From Zygaena filipendulae (taxonomy: Eukaryota > Arthropoda > Insecta > Lepidoptera > Zygaenidae): DNA of 64,000 nucleotides. Within the stretch, counting starts at the first letter, position 1. Every line of letters begins with the position of its first letter. A program made the translations under genes and the position numbers. The stretch covers positions 9,516,001 to 9,580,000 of the forward strand of contig OU015653.1 in the NCBI GenBank assembly GCA_907165275.2. The letters are read 5' to 3'. The notes under the pieces were generated by a model. It had not been told where the DNA came from. It ran no database searches and worked only from the letters and a program-made list of their open reading frames with translations. This document shows, piece after piece, positions 9,165 through 19,781 of this stretch.

Positions 9165-12100
9165 ATGAAGTATAGCGAATATTTATCGAACGATATATTA
9201 GACAGTGATTTTGTGAAACCGTTTGCGCCGTTTCTTTTGCAACAATTAATTACAGGCAGTAATTATGTGGATATACGTAGTAATTTTGTTACGCCTAAAT
9301 CATTTTACCAAAAATGTTATTCGTTTCTTTGGATTGTGCTCGTTCTATTTTCATTATGGGTTATGGAAGAGAAATGCTACGAAATTTTTTATTTCAAAAG
9401 TTTAACCGTTTATATTGTAATAAGTTTGATAGTTTTACTACAGTGCCTTTCATTTTTTTTAAGTATGATTCACAAATTTTTTTTTAATGAAAAGCAAATG
9501 ATTAATGTATATCTCAATCTCCAAAAAATCGATCATTATTTACGCTCGATACATATAAAATCTTTTTACAGAAATCATTTAATTCTTTATATTGGTTTCT
9601 TGTTAGTTTTGGACATATCCTTTGTTATTGGAATGATAATCCAAGTTACCGAGTACAATCTAAATCTGTGGGTTTCAATTGTAATACTTTTAGGAACTCT
9701 TAGCGTTTATGTAGATATATTAATGTTAATGAGCTTCGTGCACCATCTAAGTGTTCGATTAAATTTTCTATGTACAATTTTCAAAAATATTCTCTTTAAT
9801 GTATCGCAATATGAATATGATAATGGCAGCGTGGTTTCTATTGATGATTTGCCAGAAATAGCATCGGATCCAACACAACTTGTGACTTGTCTCCAAATTA
9901 TACTGGACACATTTAAACTAGTGTCCGAGTTATGTAGTTTTCCGGTAGGTTTTTCGTTTTTATTTTCCTATATTGAATAATATTTAAATTATATGTATAA
10001 AAAATATTTAGTAACTAAAAATAATAAATAAAAATAAAAAAAACTCAATTATTTATAAAAATAGTCAATTTATAAAAAAATGTTAATTAATTTTGATTGA
10101 CTTATTTTAATTTTGTTGTTAATTTTTTGACTTACACACATTTTTTACTGCTTTTATCCATTGTTTACTTTTTGCTATTTTCCATGCAGCTATTCCAAAC
10201 ATACTCTCCGGGAATTTACAAAATTACAATTTCACACCAATTCCACGTTTTGGAAGTGATGTATTTCATAAAGGTTTTTTCATAACCTTTTTTTCATAAA
10301 GTTGACATTATTAAAACAATATATTATATATAATAATTATTTAATTTTAATATTATCGGTAAACGTTCATAAAAAGTGTTTTAATGCGAATCTGAGTTGT
10401 GACGAATGATGATAATACAATGACTTCTAGGTTTCGAGTTATGTTTTCAACGAAAGAGTAAAATTCGTTTTTATTGTTATTTCCAAGTTTGTGTTATGTT
10501 TGTTATGAGTGTTATACCATATTTGCCTGTGTATCTCATTCTAAGTGAACATTGTATTTTAATATAATTATTATATAATTATTATATAATTATATTATAT
10601 ATAATATAATATTATTAACTATTGAAAAATAAACGACGTGTCAAAATTCAAAAATCGATCCCAACTAGTAGGCCTACCTACCTACAAATGTTTGCCACTA
10701 GTTGGCGTTTTAGTCTAGATGCACGGTCCATATAGATATAAAATATAGGTTATTAGGTACTACAATACTTACTTATTAGTCATTGGATAAAACAAGCCCT
10801 TTTAAGCCAACTTTTAGTTAAGTTGCAGTTGTCTACAGAGGCTTGAACGTTCAGAGATGCCACCAGACACCATGTCATAACCTGCCATAACGCTATTATA
10901 GTCATTATTATTATTCTTGGTGATGATACACTTTACCCGAATGGCCCTAAATTATACCAATATGTTTTTATTTCTTTTTCAGATTTTTAAATTTGTATTT
11001 GAACTATTTACATGGGTGTTTCTTACAATACAAGGAATAGTTTTCGGAAGGTTAACTAATGTATGTACTTATGCCACTCCATTTCCTTTTCATTTTTTCT
11101 AATTTTGTAGATACCTACCTCCTCTTCTGATCTATCAAAAAGTACCGGGATTGGTAAATAACACACATAATGTTTATAATGGATAAATATAATATCCAAA
11201 TTTATTCATAGCCAAGCCACATATTTTGACTAAGGTGTAGAGTTTGTGAAGTTAGGCCTTGTAGAGTTGGGGCGTGTAGAGTTAGAAGCTTGACTCTACA
11301 TAAGATCTGATAACTTTTGAAAGTGCTGCCATATGGTCTCGTCTTCACAACATTTTACATGAAAATGTTTTTGTTGGGATTATTTTTTTACCAACCCAAT
11401 TGCACAACTCTTTATCAATCTGTTGGTAAGGTTTAAATTAAGCAGCCTTTGCCTTTGATATCTAGGTAAAACCACGCGGCCGGCCCGGTGGAATATGATG
11501 TTTTTGACCCCTTAATTACCTCATTTTTTTTTTTTATTTTAGACCGTGCCTTTTATGGAAGCAGTCGTCTTAGGCTCCTGGGTACTTTTTTATTGGATGA
11601 CATTAATCCTCGTGACAATATGTATTGGTTGGTTTACAAAACAAGTAAAAGATATGAAATTATTATGCATTCATGCACTTTCAAACTATTGCGAAGGTAA
11701 GCAAACTATGGTAATTAAGTTAAGATATAAAAAGTTTAGTTTAGTTTTTAGCAGCATACTAAATTTTTAGAAGGGCATCTAAGATTTGTTGACCTTAAAA
11801 TATAATAGTAGATTTTGTACCAAAGGGCGTAAAGCAGTGTCTTACGTCACGGGTCGCATATCGGATCGAGCGTAAAGAGGGACTAGCATAACGAGGCAAT
11901 TTAAAAATTGAACTCCTGAGCAAAGTTGATTTTAACATCTAGAAATTTACTGTTTTCTGATTTTTGAAAAGTTGCAGTTGCAAAGACGAGACCATATGAC
12001 TCGCGCTGTCAAAAAGTTATCAGATCTCATGTAGAGCCAAGCTTCTAATTCTACGCCCTAACTTTAAAAGGCCTAAATTCATAAACTCTACACCTTAGTC

Positions 12101-13058
12101 AAAATATGTAGCTTGGCCATTTCGCTACATTCACATGGGTGAAAAATATATCCACTGTTTATTAATTTTCTGGTATACAATAGTTCTTGTAGTAACGAAA
12201 CGGCCAAGCAACATATTTTGACTTAAGTATGGTTTCGTCTTGGCAACATTTTACATGAAAATTTTTTTGGTGGGATATACGATTTTTCTCGTAAGCAGTA
12301 ATGCTATGGTTATAAAATTCAACTAACTCCAATTTAAATACCATCGGCTAAGTCACTTTAAGTCACACTGTATTATTATAGTTTGGACCAAATGGACACA
12401 AAAATATTTTTATGTAGGTATCTAGTCTAGTGCTACAGTGGCATTCTCTGCCAGTCAACAGATAGTAGGAGAAAACTCACTTGGCGGTGCCTTGATGTAT
12501 TATATTATTTAGATAAACAATATTTTATATCTGCTATTTTAACTATACATAAATACGTTTATTGGAGGAATTACAACTAAGCAATACAAAATACACTAAA
12601 ACAGCAGTAACGAGTTACCCAAATACTCTATTTTTACTTTTTAAATTATTTTTTAAACTTAAGACCTTAAGAAATGCAGATTGAGGACGCTCTTATTAGT
12701 GTCTTTGGGCCATCTTCCTTCTACGGTGGTCACTGAAAATCAGCAAATTGGCATAATGCTGAGTGGAAGCTATTTTGGTACCCAGTATTCTAGTTTAAGA
12801 CTCACGCTTGTACTTATTTTATTTTTATGGTATCAAATAAACTTTTTCTATTCTATTCTATTCTAAATTAATCATTAAACAATATTGTTTATAGGTGAAA
12901 TTTATGATACGGCGAAGAAGATCCTAAGTGTGGTCGAGAACACTAGTCAAGCCGTATCTATCTACGGGATGTTCGTATTGGACACTAAACAAGTTTTATA
13001 TATGTTTTTCCTCGTTAGCAGTAACGCTATGGTTATAATTCAACTCATTTCATATTGA
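9165..13058 (+). CDS. Gr-II: complete gustatory-receptor-like gene, 4 exons, 391 aa
   Basis: Predicted plasma-membrane chemoreceptor of the insect gustatory receptor family. Exons are 9165..9944, 10983..11060, 11543..11696 and 12895..13058, all with AG/GT borders, phases 0, 0 and 1. The start is the ATG at 9165 in context AAACAATGAAG, conserved in Gr-III and Gr-IV. Hydrophobic segments lie at about 52-67, 79-101, 138-161, 168-195, 255-281 (across exons 1/2), 294-315 and 368-390, giving seven helices. Conserved stretches include IRSNFVTP (37-44) and SIDDLPEIASDP (225-236). The C-terminal signature region reads SIYGMFVLDTKQ then SSNAMVIIQL, the usual TYhhhhhQF position with a degenerate TY. Closest to Gr-IV, with about 33 differences in the 260 residues of exon 1 by eye. 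Intron 3 holds a broken second copy of exon 4. Ligand unknown. Confidence 0.9.
11205..11395 (-). repeat. Foldback repeat family G, single arm
   Basis: One arm of a foldback element in Gr-II intron 2, with AAGCCACATATTTTGACTAA, GTGTAGAGTTAGAAGC and GGTCTCGTCTTCACAAC and an outer end ATGTTTTTGTTGGGA. Full two-arm copies are at 11958-12280 and 23983-24405, and another single arm is at 27692-27850. Confidence 0.65.
11958..12280. repeat. Foldback repeat family G, two-arm copy
   Basis: The left arm starts AAAGACGAGACCATATGAC. The right arm is a shorter complement ending CATGAAAATTTTTTTGGTGG. They are separated by about 50 bases. The right arm has lost an internal part. It lies in Gr-II intron 3 and abuts the exon-4 relic. 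Confidence 0.6.
12281..12425 (+). pseudogene. Partial duplicate of Gr exon 4 and 3' flank
   Basis: The segment TTTTTCTCGTAAGCAGTAAT plus GCTATGGTTATA matches the end of exon 4 (helix 7), then two extra A residues shift the frame before ATTCAACT. It continues into ATCGGCTAAGTCAC and GGACCAAATGGAC, which match the DNA after the stop codon of Gr-I and Gr-III. It therefore copies the 3' end of a Gr gene and sits about 470 bases upstream of the real Gr-II exon 4. It lacks a splice acceptor and cannot replace it. Confidence 0.75.
12665..12866 (+). mobile_element. LINE 3' tail with TTCTA repeats
   Basis: A 200-base insertion that ends ATCAAATAAACTTTTTCTAT followed by TATTC repeats. Such a 3' end with an AATAAA and a short tandem tail is typical of a 5'-truncated non-LTR retrotransposon. 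It is missing from the equivalent intron position in Gr-I, Gr-III and Gr-IV. Confidence 0.55.
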
Positions 13059-13191
13059 AATACTATCGCACAAAGTAACATTATGTCACATTGTACTAAT
13101 TTGTACCAAATGGACTGAAAAATATTTTTATGTAGGTAATATCGAATACTTAACTGATAGAATGTCGCAGACCATAGTAAGTATATACAAC

Positions 13192-13360
13192 TTGTTAATG
13201 AATTAACTGAAAAACATGAAACACCCCATTTAAAAAATAAAGAATAATATGATTAAATTATATTTTATGTCGAAAAAATTGCGGGCGGCGGCATACGCGC
13301 CAGATATTGTATCATAAATAATATTGACATGGGCTAGTAAAAATGAAAAATATAAGTATA
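13192..13360. repeat. Family R repeat, deleted copy
   Basis: It opens GTTAATGAATTAACTGAAAA and contains TTGCGGGCGGCGGCATACGC and CATGGGCTAGTAAAAATGAA. Longer copies are at 33350-33700 and 54982-55312, where the right end is the complement of the left. Confidence 0.55.
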
Positions 13361-13978
13361 TTTAAATGAACATAATATGCTTTTTCTAGGGTTTAATCTG
13401 ACGAAATTTGACAAATATTGAATATGCAAATTTTTATCCAATTCGGCTGTTTTTCCGTAAAACATAAATTAAGTTACTGAGATAATTAAAAAATAAGTAT
13501 AGATGAATTATTTGCCTCATGATTACGTGGCCTCAGTTTCATGATTTAATTTTTTATTTTAACTGTTCACTAGTTTTGAATTTTTTTTTCACTTCTTATT
13601 CTGATGCGAATTAAGTTCATAACTTTTGGAGTCAAAACTGATCACGAATATAATAAATGGCAACTGTACTAGTAGTAAATATTTTGTATAATTTACAATC
13701 ACATACTTTTGAATCACTTCGACGCCACACAGTTCTGACGCGAACTTGCTACACAACGGTTGTATCACATTCTGTTTATTGTAAATATACTTACCCAGTC
13801 CCTGGTAGAGAAATATTCATTGGTTATATACTCTTTGTATTCATTACACGTTTGCCCTGACGCAGAGGATGCACTTTTTTCATTCATTTCGTTCATTCAC
13901 ATTTCGATCTGGAATATTATAGATAAATAGTTTATTTGTTTTTGATCTAACAATTGTATTATTAGTGATAAGTTTGCC

Positions 13979-14323
13979 AATTGGCTACTTGACAAATATT
14001 TTTCAGTCCGTCGTGTAAAAAATAAATTGAGTAAAAAATATTGGACACGTAATTTTTTTTTTTACGTAGGTACTTAATAAAAAAATAACGGCGATACATT
14101 GAGTTGAAATTTCGCGCGACGTCACAACCGGGTGCAGCTGTTTATATTTGGGTTATACTGAATATTGACGTCACGAGTCCCCCACCCTAAACTTTAATGC
14201 GCTTTATCTATGTTCATTTTCATTAATTTGAAAAAGCAAAAAATACGTGTCTATTATTTTGTAATTTTCTAATTGACGGAATAATTAGAATTTTGATTTT
14301 CATACCGTGGAGAATACCCAATT
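13979..14323 (+). mobile_element. Family X MITE, copy 1
   Basis: The ends are long imperfect inverted repeats. The left has CAGTCCGTC then TATTGGACACGTAA; the right has AATACGTGTCTATTA, TTGACGGAATAATT and closes CCCAATTG. The core contains ATACATTGAGTTGAAATTTC and CCCCACCCTAAACTTTAATG. No coding potential. Confidence 0.75.
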
Positions 14324-14582
14324 GTAGCTTCATAATTAGTCGCATTTATTTTGTGGGTACCTATACAATAAAGTTATTTCATTTCATTATTAGATACCTA
14401 ATTGTTAGTCACAATGTAATCACAATAATTAAGATAGGTATCTATTGTAAGTGTTAAATAAAAATAATAAAACCATCTAATATCTTAACAGTTTATATGA
14501 TTCTAAGTATGTGAATAATATTATGTATGATTAACACTAGCAAATGTTTGGCAGTTGCAGTTCTCGCCGCTGTAGATTACGT

Positions 14583-14915
14583 AATAGGCTATTTGACTAA
14601 TTTTTTTTTATTATTCCGTCTTGTAGATTAATAAAAAATATTGGACACGTATTTTTTCTTTTTTTACGTAATTAAAAAATAACGGCGATACATTGAGTTG
14701 AAATTTCGCGTGACGTCACTAACTAGTGCAGTTTGTATGGCGGCTTGTAGCGGTAAGTGACGTCAGGAGCCCCCACCCTAAACTTTAATGCATTTTATCT
14801 CTGTGTATTTTAATTTATTTGAAAAATAAAAAAATACGTGTCTAATGATTTTTGATTTTCTAAATGACGGACTAATTAGAATTTTGATTTTCAAAAGTTG
14901 TCAACATCCCTATTA
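14583..14915 (+). mobile_element. Family X MITE, copy 2
   Basis: Same core as copy 1, with TGACGTCAC and CCCCACCCTAAACTTTAATG. The ends AATAGGCTATTTGAC and GTCAACATCCCTATT show that the inverted repeats extend beyond the AGTCCGTC box. It interrupts the Gr-II 3' module. Confidence 0.75.
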
Positions 14916-15393
14916 TCTAATGTTTATCGCTTGCGTTGTTTCTGAGTTTTACTTCAATAAATTGGATTTATTATCTTGACCAACTTCTTTGTTATTAACC
15001 TTTAATGCCATCATTTGAAATCTTATTTCAAATAATCTTTGACATTATGTAAAGCTAAAACATATGAAATCCAAACCTCAATCGATGCAATAAGGGTTGC
15101 CAATTATTTCTTGGGAAAACACGTAGACGGAGCATGAAATAGACGAGGTGATTTGCTTCTTTGTCGAACAATAAGCGAGACAGTGTTATGGCTAAGTTCA
15201 TAAGAGTGAAAGAGATTTCCAAATATCTTTTGTCGTTATCTAGCGTATACCTAGGTTTTTTTTGTTGGGCAAAGTTAATTGCGCAGCGCTCTTTGTCTAT
15301 TTTAATAAAAAACGTTACTTTTTCAATTATTGAAAGCTAAATAGACTTTCATATCGTGTTTAAAGTGTTCGTTTTTTTTGTGGACATAGTGAT

Positions 15394-16105
15394 AATTGTT
15401 GTATTTTAGGCTGTAAGAGTCGTAATGAAAAGGAAAACGGAGAATGTAACATTTCATCGGTATGTAATGATATGATATAAATATAACAAAAAATCAACAT
15501 TAATTTGCCTTCTTAATTTAATGTATAATCTTGCCAAATTACGTAGTCCTTATTCCATAATGGCGACTATTACGACTAATATTAGTAGGTATGAGGCTCA
15601 GACGAAATAAAAAGTCTTTTTATTTCGAAAGAAAAGACTTTTTATTTCGTCTGAGGTATGAGGTGTAATAAAATTAACTCACAGAAGTTTCGTGCCAAGT
15701 GCCAATCGTTCCCATCATTTGTTTTTTTTTCAACGTGGTACAAAATACTGAAAGATTCTATTCAACTATCTCTCAGACGCTGTATTTTAAAACTTCGGTA
15801 TCGAATCGAATAAGTTTAATTTGACCGTCAAGAGAATCACGTGTACCTTCGCGTGTAAGACTGCAGGTGCAAAGTGAGTCTAAGCTGAAAAGCTTGCATG
15901 CTCTGGACTGTATGAGTAGTGTATTAAATAAACAATTTTATATTCGATTCAATTTAGAAATTTTGGAATATTGGGTCTGATGACCACGTCCACGTCCATT
16001 GTCCACGTCATATTATTTTTTAATTTTTCATGTTAATACAGTGTGTATTCTATATATTTTTTCTTTTTCAGGTTTCCTTTTAAATCGGTTATTATTATTA
16101 ACTAG
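15394..16105 (+). pseudogene. Decayed THAP-domain fragment, two exon-like pieces
   Basis: The first piece (15394-15459) reads NCCILGCKSRNEKENGE and, one frame over, NVTFHR, ending at a GTATGT donor. The second (16072-16105) follows CTTTTTCAG and reads FPFKSV before a stop. Together this is the start of a THAP zinc finger (C-x-x-GC-x-N/S-R ... TFHRFP), a DNA-binding module of P-element-like transposases and host regulators. A frame break inside the first piece, the absence of an ATG and the early stop argue for a relic. Either a domesticated gene or a transposon could be the source. Confidence 0.45.
15597..15655. repeat. CTCAG micro-hairpin (59 bp) with perfect 8-bp direct repeats
   Basis: Perfect 24-bp arms (15597-15620 and 15632-15655) begin CTCAGACGAAATAAAAAG and flank an 11-bp loop. 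Identical octamers GTATGAGG sit at 15589-15596 and 15656-15663. It has the same ends as the hairpins at 1109 and 8803. Confidence 0.8.
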
Positions 16106-16713
16106 ATAGCAAGCACTGGACGTGTAAATTTGAATTCCTCCTATTCAAGCATTCGTTTCAAGCATTTCCCAAGCAGTTTCTTTCGAAAAACTAATCTTAC
16201 TGACAATGAGAGCAGCTGGCGCGAACCAATACGCAAGCAATAATAATCATTTCAAAAACCATAAACCAAGCGCGCAACTTTTATGATGCCGTGACGAGAA
16301 ATAAGCTGGTTTACCTCATCCGTACCGTGCGCTAAGAAACTTAAGTTCCAATAAAACATTATTTGCACCTACATAATTACATTTCACTTGCCCCGCTTAA
16401 ATTATAAATCCCCTCGACACCTTCAGGGATCGATGATTTATAGTTTATATAAAAAAAAAACCTACGTACTTATCCTATAAAACTACATTTTACTTCCCAT
16501 AGCTTTTTCATCACCGAAGAAGCCAAAACTCCTTGGAAATTGGGAATAAGTTATTTAGTGGCAATACTGGTAGTTTACATGAGTGCATAGGAAGAATATC
16601 ACTTTCTCTTACGCTATACGCGAATACCTCGTCTATTTCATTCTACGTCTACGGGCAAACATCGTATTTTCCAGCCCAAGGTCGTCACTACATCTGTATG
16701 TATCTACATAGCC

Positions 16714-17235
16714 TTACTAATATTATATTTATGCGATAGTGAGTTTGTTTGTTGGTTTTTTACACTTTCACACCCCAACGGCTCAACGGATCATCATGAA
16801 ATTTTGCATACACGTTGTCAGGAATACAGAGAAGGACATAGGGTACTTTGTATATCAGAATTCTCGCGGGAACTCCGAAATTATCGAGGTTGAAGCCGTG
16901 GGGTACAGTTATAAAATAAAGTCTTCCGCCGCGTCTATCTGTCTGTTAGAAATAAACTAAAAAAGTACTGAACAGATTTTCATGCGGTTTTCACCAGTAG
17001 AGTGATTGCAAAGGAAGGTTTATAGGTAGGTGTAAATTATGTGTAATTTGTCAAGGTTTTGTCTAAATTGGTTGAAGATAACGATACTAAAATTGTTCAA
17101 AGTATCGGAAAAAGTTAAGCCGCCTACGTTGTCAGGGCCTACCGAAAACGACATAATTAAGGCACTTTATCCCGGAATCTCCGGGGGAACTCCAAAATTA
17201 AAGCGGGTAAACCGCGGGGAACAGCTTATAAAAAA
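16714..17235 (+). repeat. Two family S repeats in tandem
   Basis: The first begins CTTACTAATATTATATTTAT and runs to GAAGCCGTGGGGTACAG. The second begins near 16960 with TGAACAGATTTTCATGCGG and ends GCGGGTAAACCGCGGGG. Both match the family seen at 7025 and in the CYB5R introns. Confidence 0.65.
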
Positions 17236-17279
17236 TATAGAACACTGAAACAAAATATGACTCTTTCGCGATCACATCG

Positions 17280-17470
17280 TTTACGAAATACAAAGCCTGT
17301 GCTGTATTTTTAAACCGACTTAGAAAAAGCAAGAGGTTCTCAATTCGACACGTATGTTTTTTTATGTTTGTTAGTAGGTACCTCAGAATTTTTGACTATG
17401 TGAACCTATTTTGATGATTCTTTTTTATTGACTGGTTAACGAATTCTTCAATTTATCGCAGCTTGTTCCT
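17280..17470 (+). repeat. Common lepidopteran dispersed repeat
   Basis: It starts AAACCGACTTAGAAAAAGC and contains GGTTCTCAATTCGACACGTA and GACTATGTGAACCTATTTTG, a combination often met in lepidopteran intergenic DNA. No open frame. Confidence 0.45.
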
Positions 17471-17699
17471 TAGCCTGGTTTGCAAATGACATCACACACG
17501 TAACGACGTGCAAGTGAGACATACAAACTATATTAATGGATATTATGTAAAAATGACATTATATTGAATGGTATGAATATTAATTTATTGTAATGAATCG
17601 GAATTTAAGATAATATTTAGATATTATGACGTATGTGATACATTATGATTATATTGTGTATAATAATTACCAAATAGAAATGGCTTCCTATTCGCCGTC

Positions 17700-18705
17700 G
17701 TCGGGACTTACATATCCTTTCTCTCTTGCACTCTGTGTTATTTATCCCTAAAACTCCTTTCTACCTCAAAGAACGTTTCCAATTCCTCTCTTCCTCCCAT
17801 AGCCTCTCCCTTCGTTCATCCGATAACTTATGTCTTTCCTTACCTATCCATTCCTCTAAATTCTATGACTTTTCCTTCACTGTTCGAGCCGCACGGCTTT
17901 GGAATTCCCTACCTGTGCCTATCAGGGCTGCTCGTTTGCTGGAAATATTCAGGGAGCTATTGAAGGAACACTATTTGACTTCTAGTTAGCACATAAAATT
18001 CGTATTCTATTATAGTAGAATTATGTATTGTTTATTGTTTTAGTATACAATTGGCTACTTGACAAAAAAATTTTTTTTAGTCCGTCGTGTAGATTAGTAA
18101 AAAATATTGGACACGTATTTTTTCTTTTTTTACGTACTCAAAAAATAACAGAGATACATTGAGTTGAAATTTCGCGTGACGTCACAATTCGGTGCGGTTT
18201 GTATGGCGCTTATAATGAATATTGACGTCACGAGCCCCCCACCCTAAACTTTAATGCGCTTTATCTATGTTCATTTTCATTAAATTGAAAAAGCAAAAAA
18301 TACGTGTCTATTATTTTTTTATTTTCTAACTGACGGACTAATTAGAATTTTGATATTCATACCTTGGAGAATACCCAATTATTTTACGTATAAGTATCTG
18401 TATGTTGTAAGTTTACGTAGTTTCTATTATTTCTCGTATCTATATATCAGTATTTATATATTTTGTTATTATTGAAATTTATTTGCAGATATTAATGCCG
18501 CACTATCTACCTTTCTTTTTACATCTCTTTCTACCGGAGGACGCTGCCTATGAAAAAATTGCTTTCAGCAATATAGGTCGCCTCGTTGTACGTATCCATA
18601 TGTTTCTGTGTTTTGTAAATATTGTGTCTTCTACTGTGTGTGCAATAAAGTATATTTGATTTGATTTGATTTGATTTGATTTGATTTGATTTGATTTGAT
18701 TTGAA
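17700..18705 (+). pseudogene. 3' end of a Jockey/CR1-type LINE with TTTGA tail
   Basis: The + frame at 17726..17989 ends with FTVRAARLWNSLPVPIR and ARLLEIFRELLKEHYL, the typical C-terminus of a lepidopteran LINE polyprotein. It is followed by a 3' untranslated part containing GACGCTGCCTATGAAAAAAT, GGTCGCC and TGTGCAATAAAGTATA, then a TTTGA microsatellite at about 18655-18704. A family X MITE (18049-18380) is inserted in the untranslated part. The 5' part of the LINE is missing. Confidence 0.75.
18049..18380 (+). mobile_element. Family X MITE, copy 3, nested in a LINE relic
   Basis: It opens AATTGGCTACTTGAC and closes AGAATACCCAATT, with AGTCCGTC and GACGGACTAATT boxes and the shared core. 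The insertion splits the 3' untranslated part of the LINE fragment, so it is younger than that LINE. Confidence 0.75.
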
Positions 18706-19473
18706 TAATTAATTTATTTATAATGAATAATTTATATTATGTATATGAATAATGATACTACCAAATGTATTTGTATCAAAATTATGATTGCAACTGCTTA
18801 ATTAATAAGCAAGTACACACATATTTTATAAATAACAATATGATAGTGTACCTACTTATATAACGTAATGTAACCTTAGACAAGTTGACGTGTGAAAGTA
18901 TTATATTTTAACAAATTGAATAAATAAATAAATAAATTAATTAATTCAAAAGCTGGTACTTTGTCCCCGTTTGGTCCCATTGTCATGAAATCAGGATCTA
19001 ATAATCGCTATACGATTTGGGTATTTTTTATAGTAAATTGTTCATTTTCTTTCGACAATCAACAATTGATGATGAGGAACTGATGATGAAGACCATAATG
19101 GCCACCGGAACTACTGAATAATAAGTATTTCACAGTTTGCGATTTGATTACTACTAAAATACTTGCTAAGCAATTTATGTGTTGCACTGCATATGATGAA
19201 GTTGATCTGATGGTGAAGTAGCAGGAGAACTCCTCAACAGTTAACGTCCCTGCATCGGGCAAAGCAATATTTTGTAAAAAATTATGAGCTCTTGATGTTA
19301 GGCTATTGTTACTTAGATAAATTATAAACTAGCCTACTTAATAACGAAAAAAAAACAAAAATAATAATTAAACCCACTTCAAAAACACAAAAATGCCTTA
19401 CACTAAAAAGATAAAAATAACAAAATGGGTACTGATTTAATCCAAAAGACAAAAAATACGTACTAATATTATT

Positions 19474-19653
19474 ATTGGTTTGTACTACCACTGATCGATT
19501 TGAAGTCGGTGACAAGCCAAATAGGCAGTGCGTAGGTAGATCGGCTTTAAGTCAACTCCAGCCAAGAGCTCGTCGTGAGCAGAACAACCCAAGTGGGAGA
19601 CACAAGCGGGCTTGGTACCGAATTCAAAGCGATCAGTGGTAGCACTAACCAAT
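19474..19653. repeat. 180-bp MITE with inverted ends
   Basis: The left end ATTGGTTTGTACTACCACTG and right end CAGTGGTAGCACTAACCAAT are inverted repeats with two mismatches, and the match continues inward through the GATCG and GAATTC-like bases. No coding potential. Confidence 0.65.
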
Positions 19654-19781
19654 AACTTGATAATAATTGTTTGTGCATGATAATTGTATAGACATGCCTT
19701 GTTCCAGAGAAAAATTAAAAAGGACATTGCGAATTTCTTAAAAATACCATTCCGTTAGTTAATGCGGTCTTGTCATGGTAT

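Larger units (their letters stand above)
13850..15060 (+). repeat. Shared 3' module of Gr-II, interrupted by two MITEs
   Basis: Landmarks are GACGCAGAGGATGCAC (13860), TCTTAACAGTTTATATGATT (14483), TAATGTTTATCGCTTGC (14918) and ACTTCAATAAATTGGAT (AATAAA at 14956-14961). Two family X copies at 13979-14323 and 14583-14915 split the module. Confidence 0.6.

Noticed and set aside
11205..12135. Gr-II exon 3 lies between inverted family G arms, suggesting a mobilised exon
   Set aside because: Arm polarity shows two independent elements: outer ends face the exon on both sides, and the right one is a complete foldback by itself.
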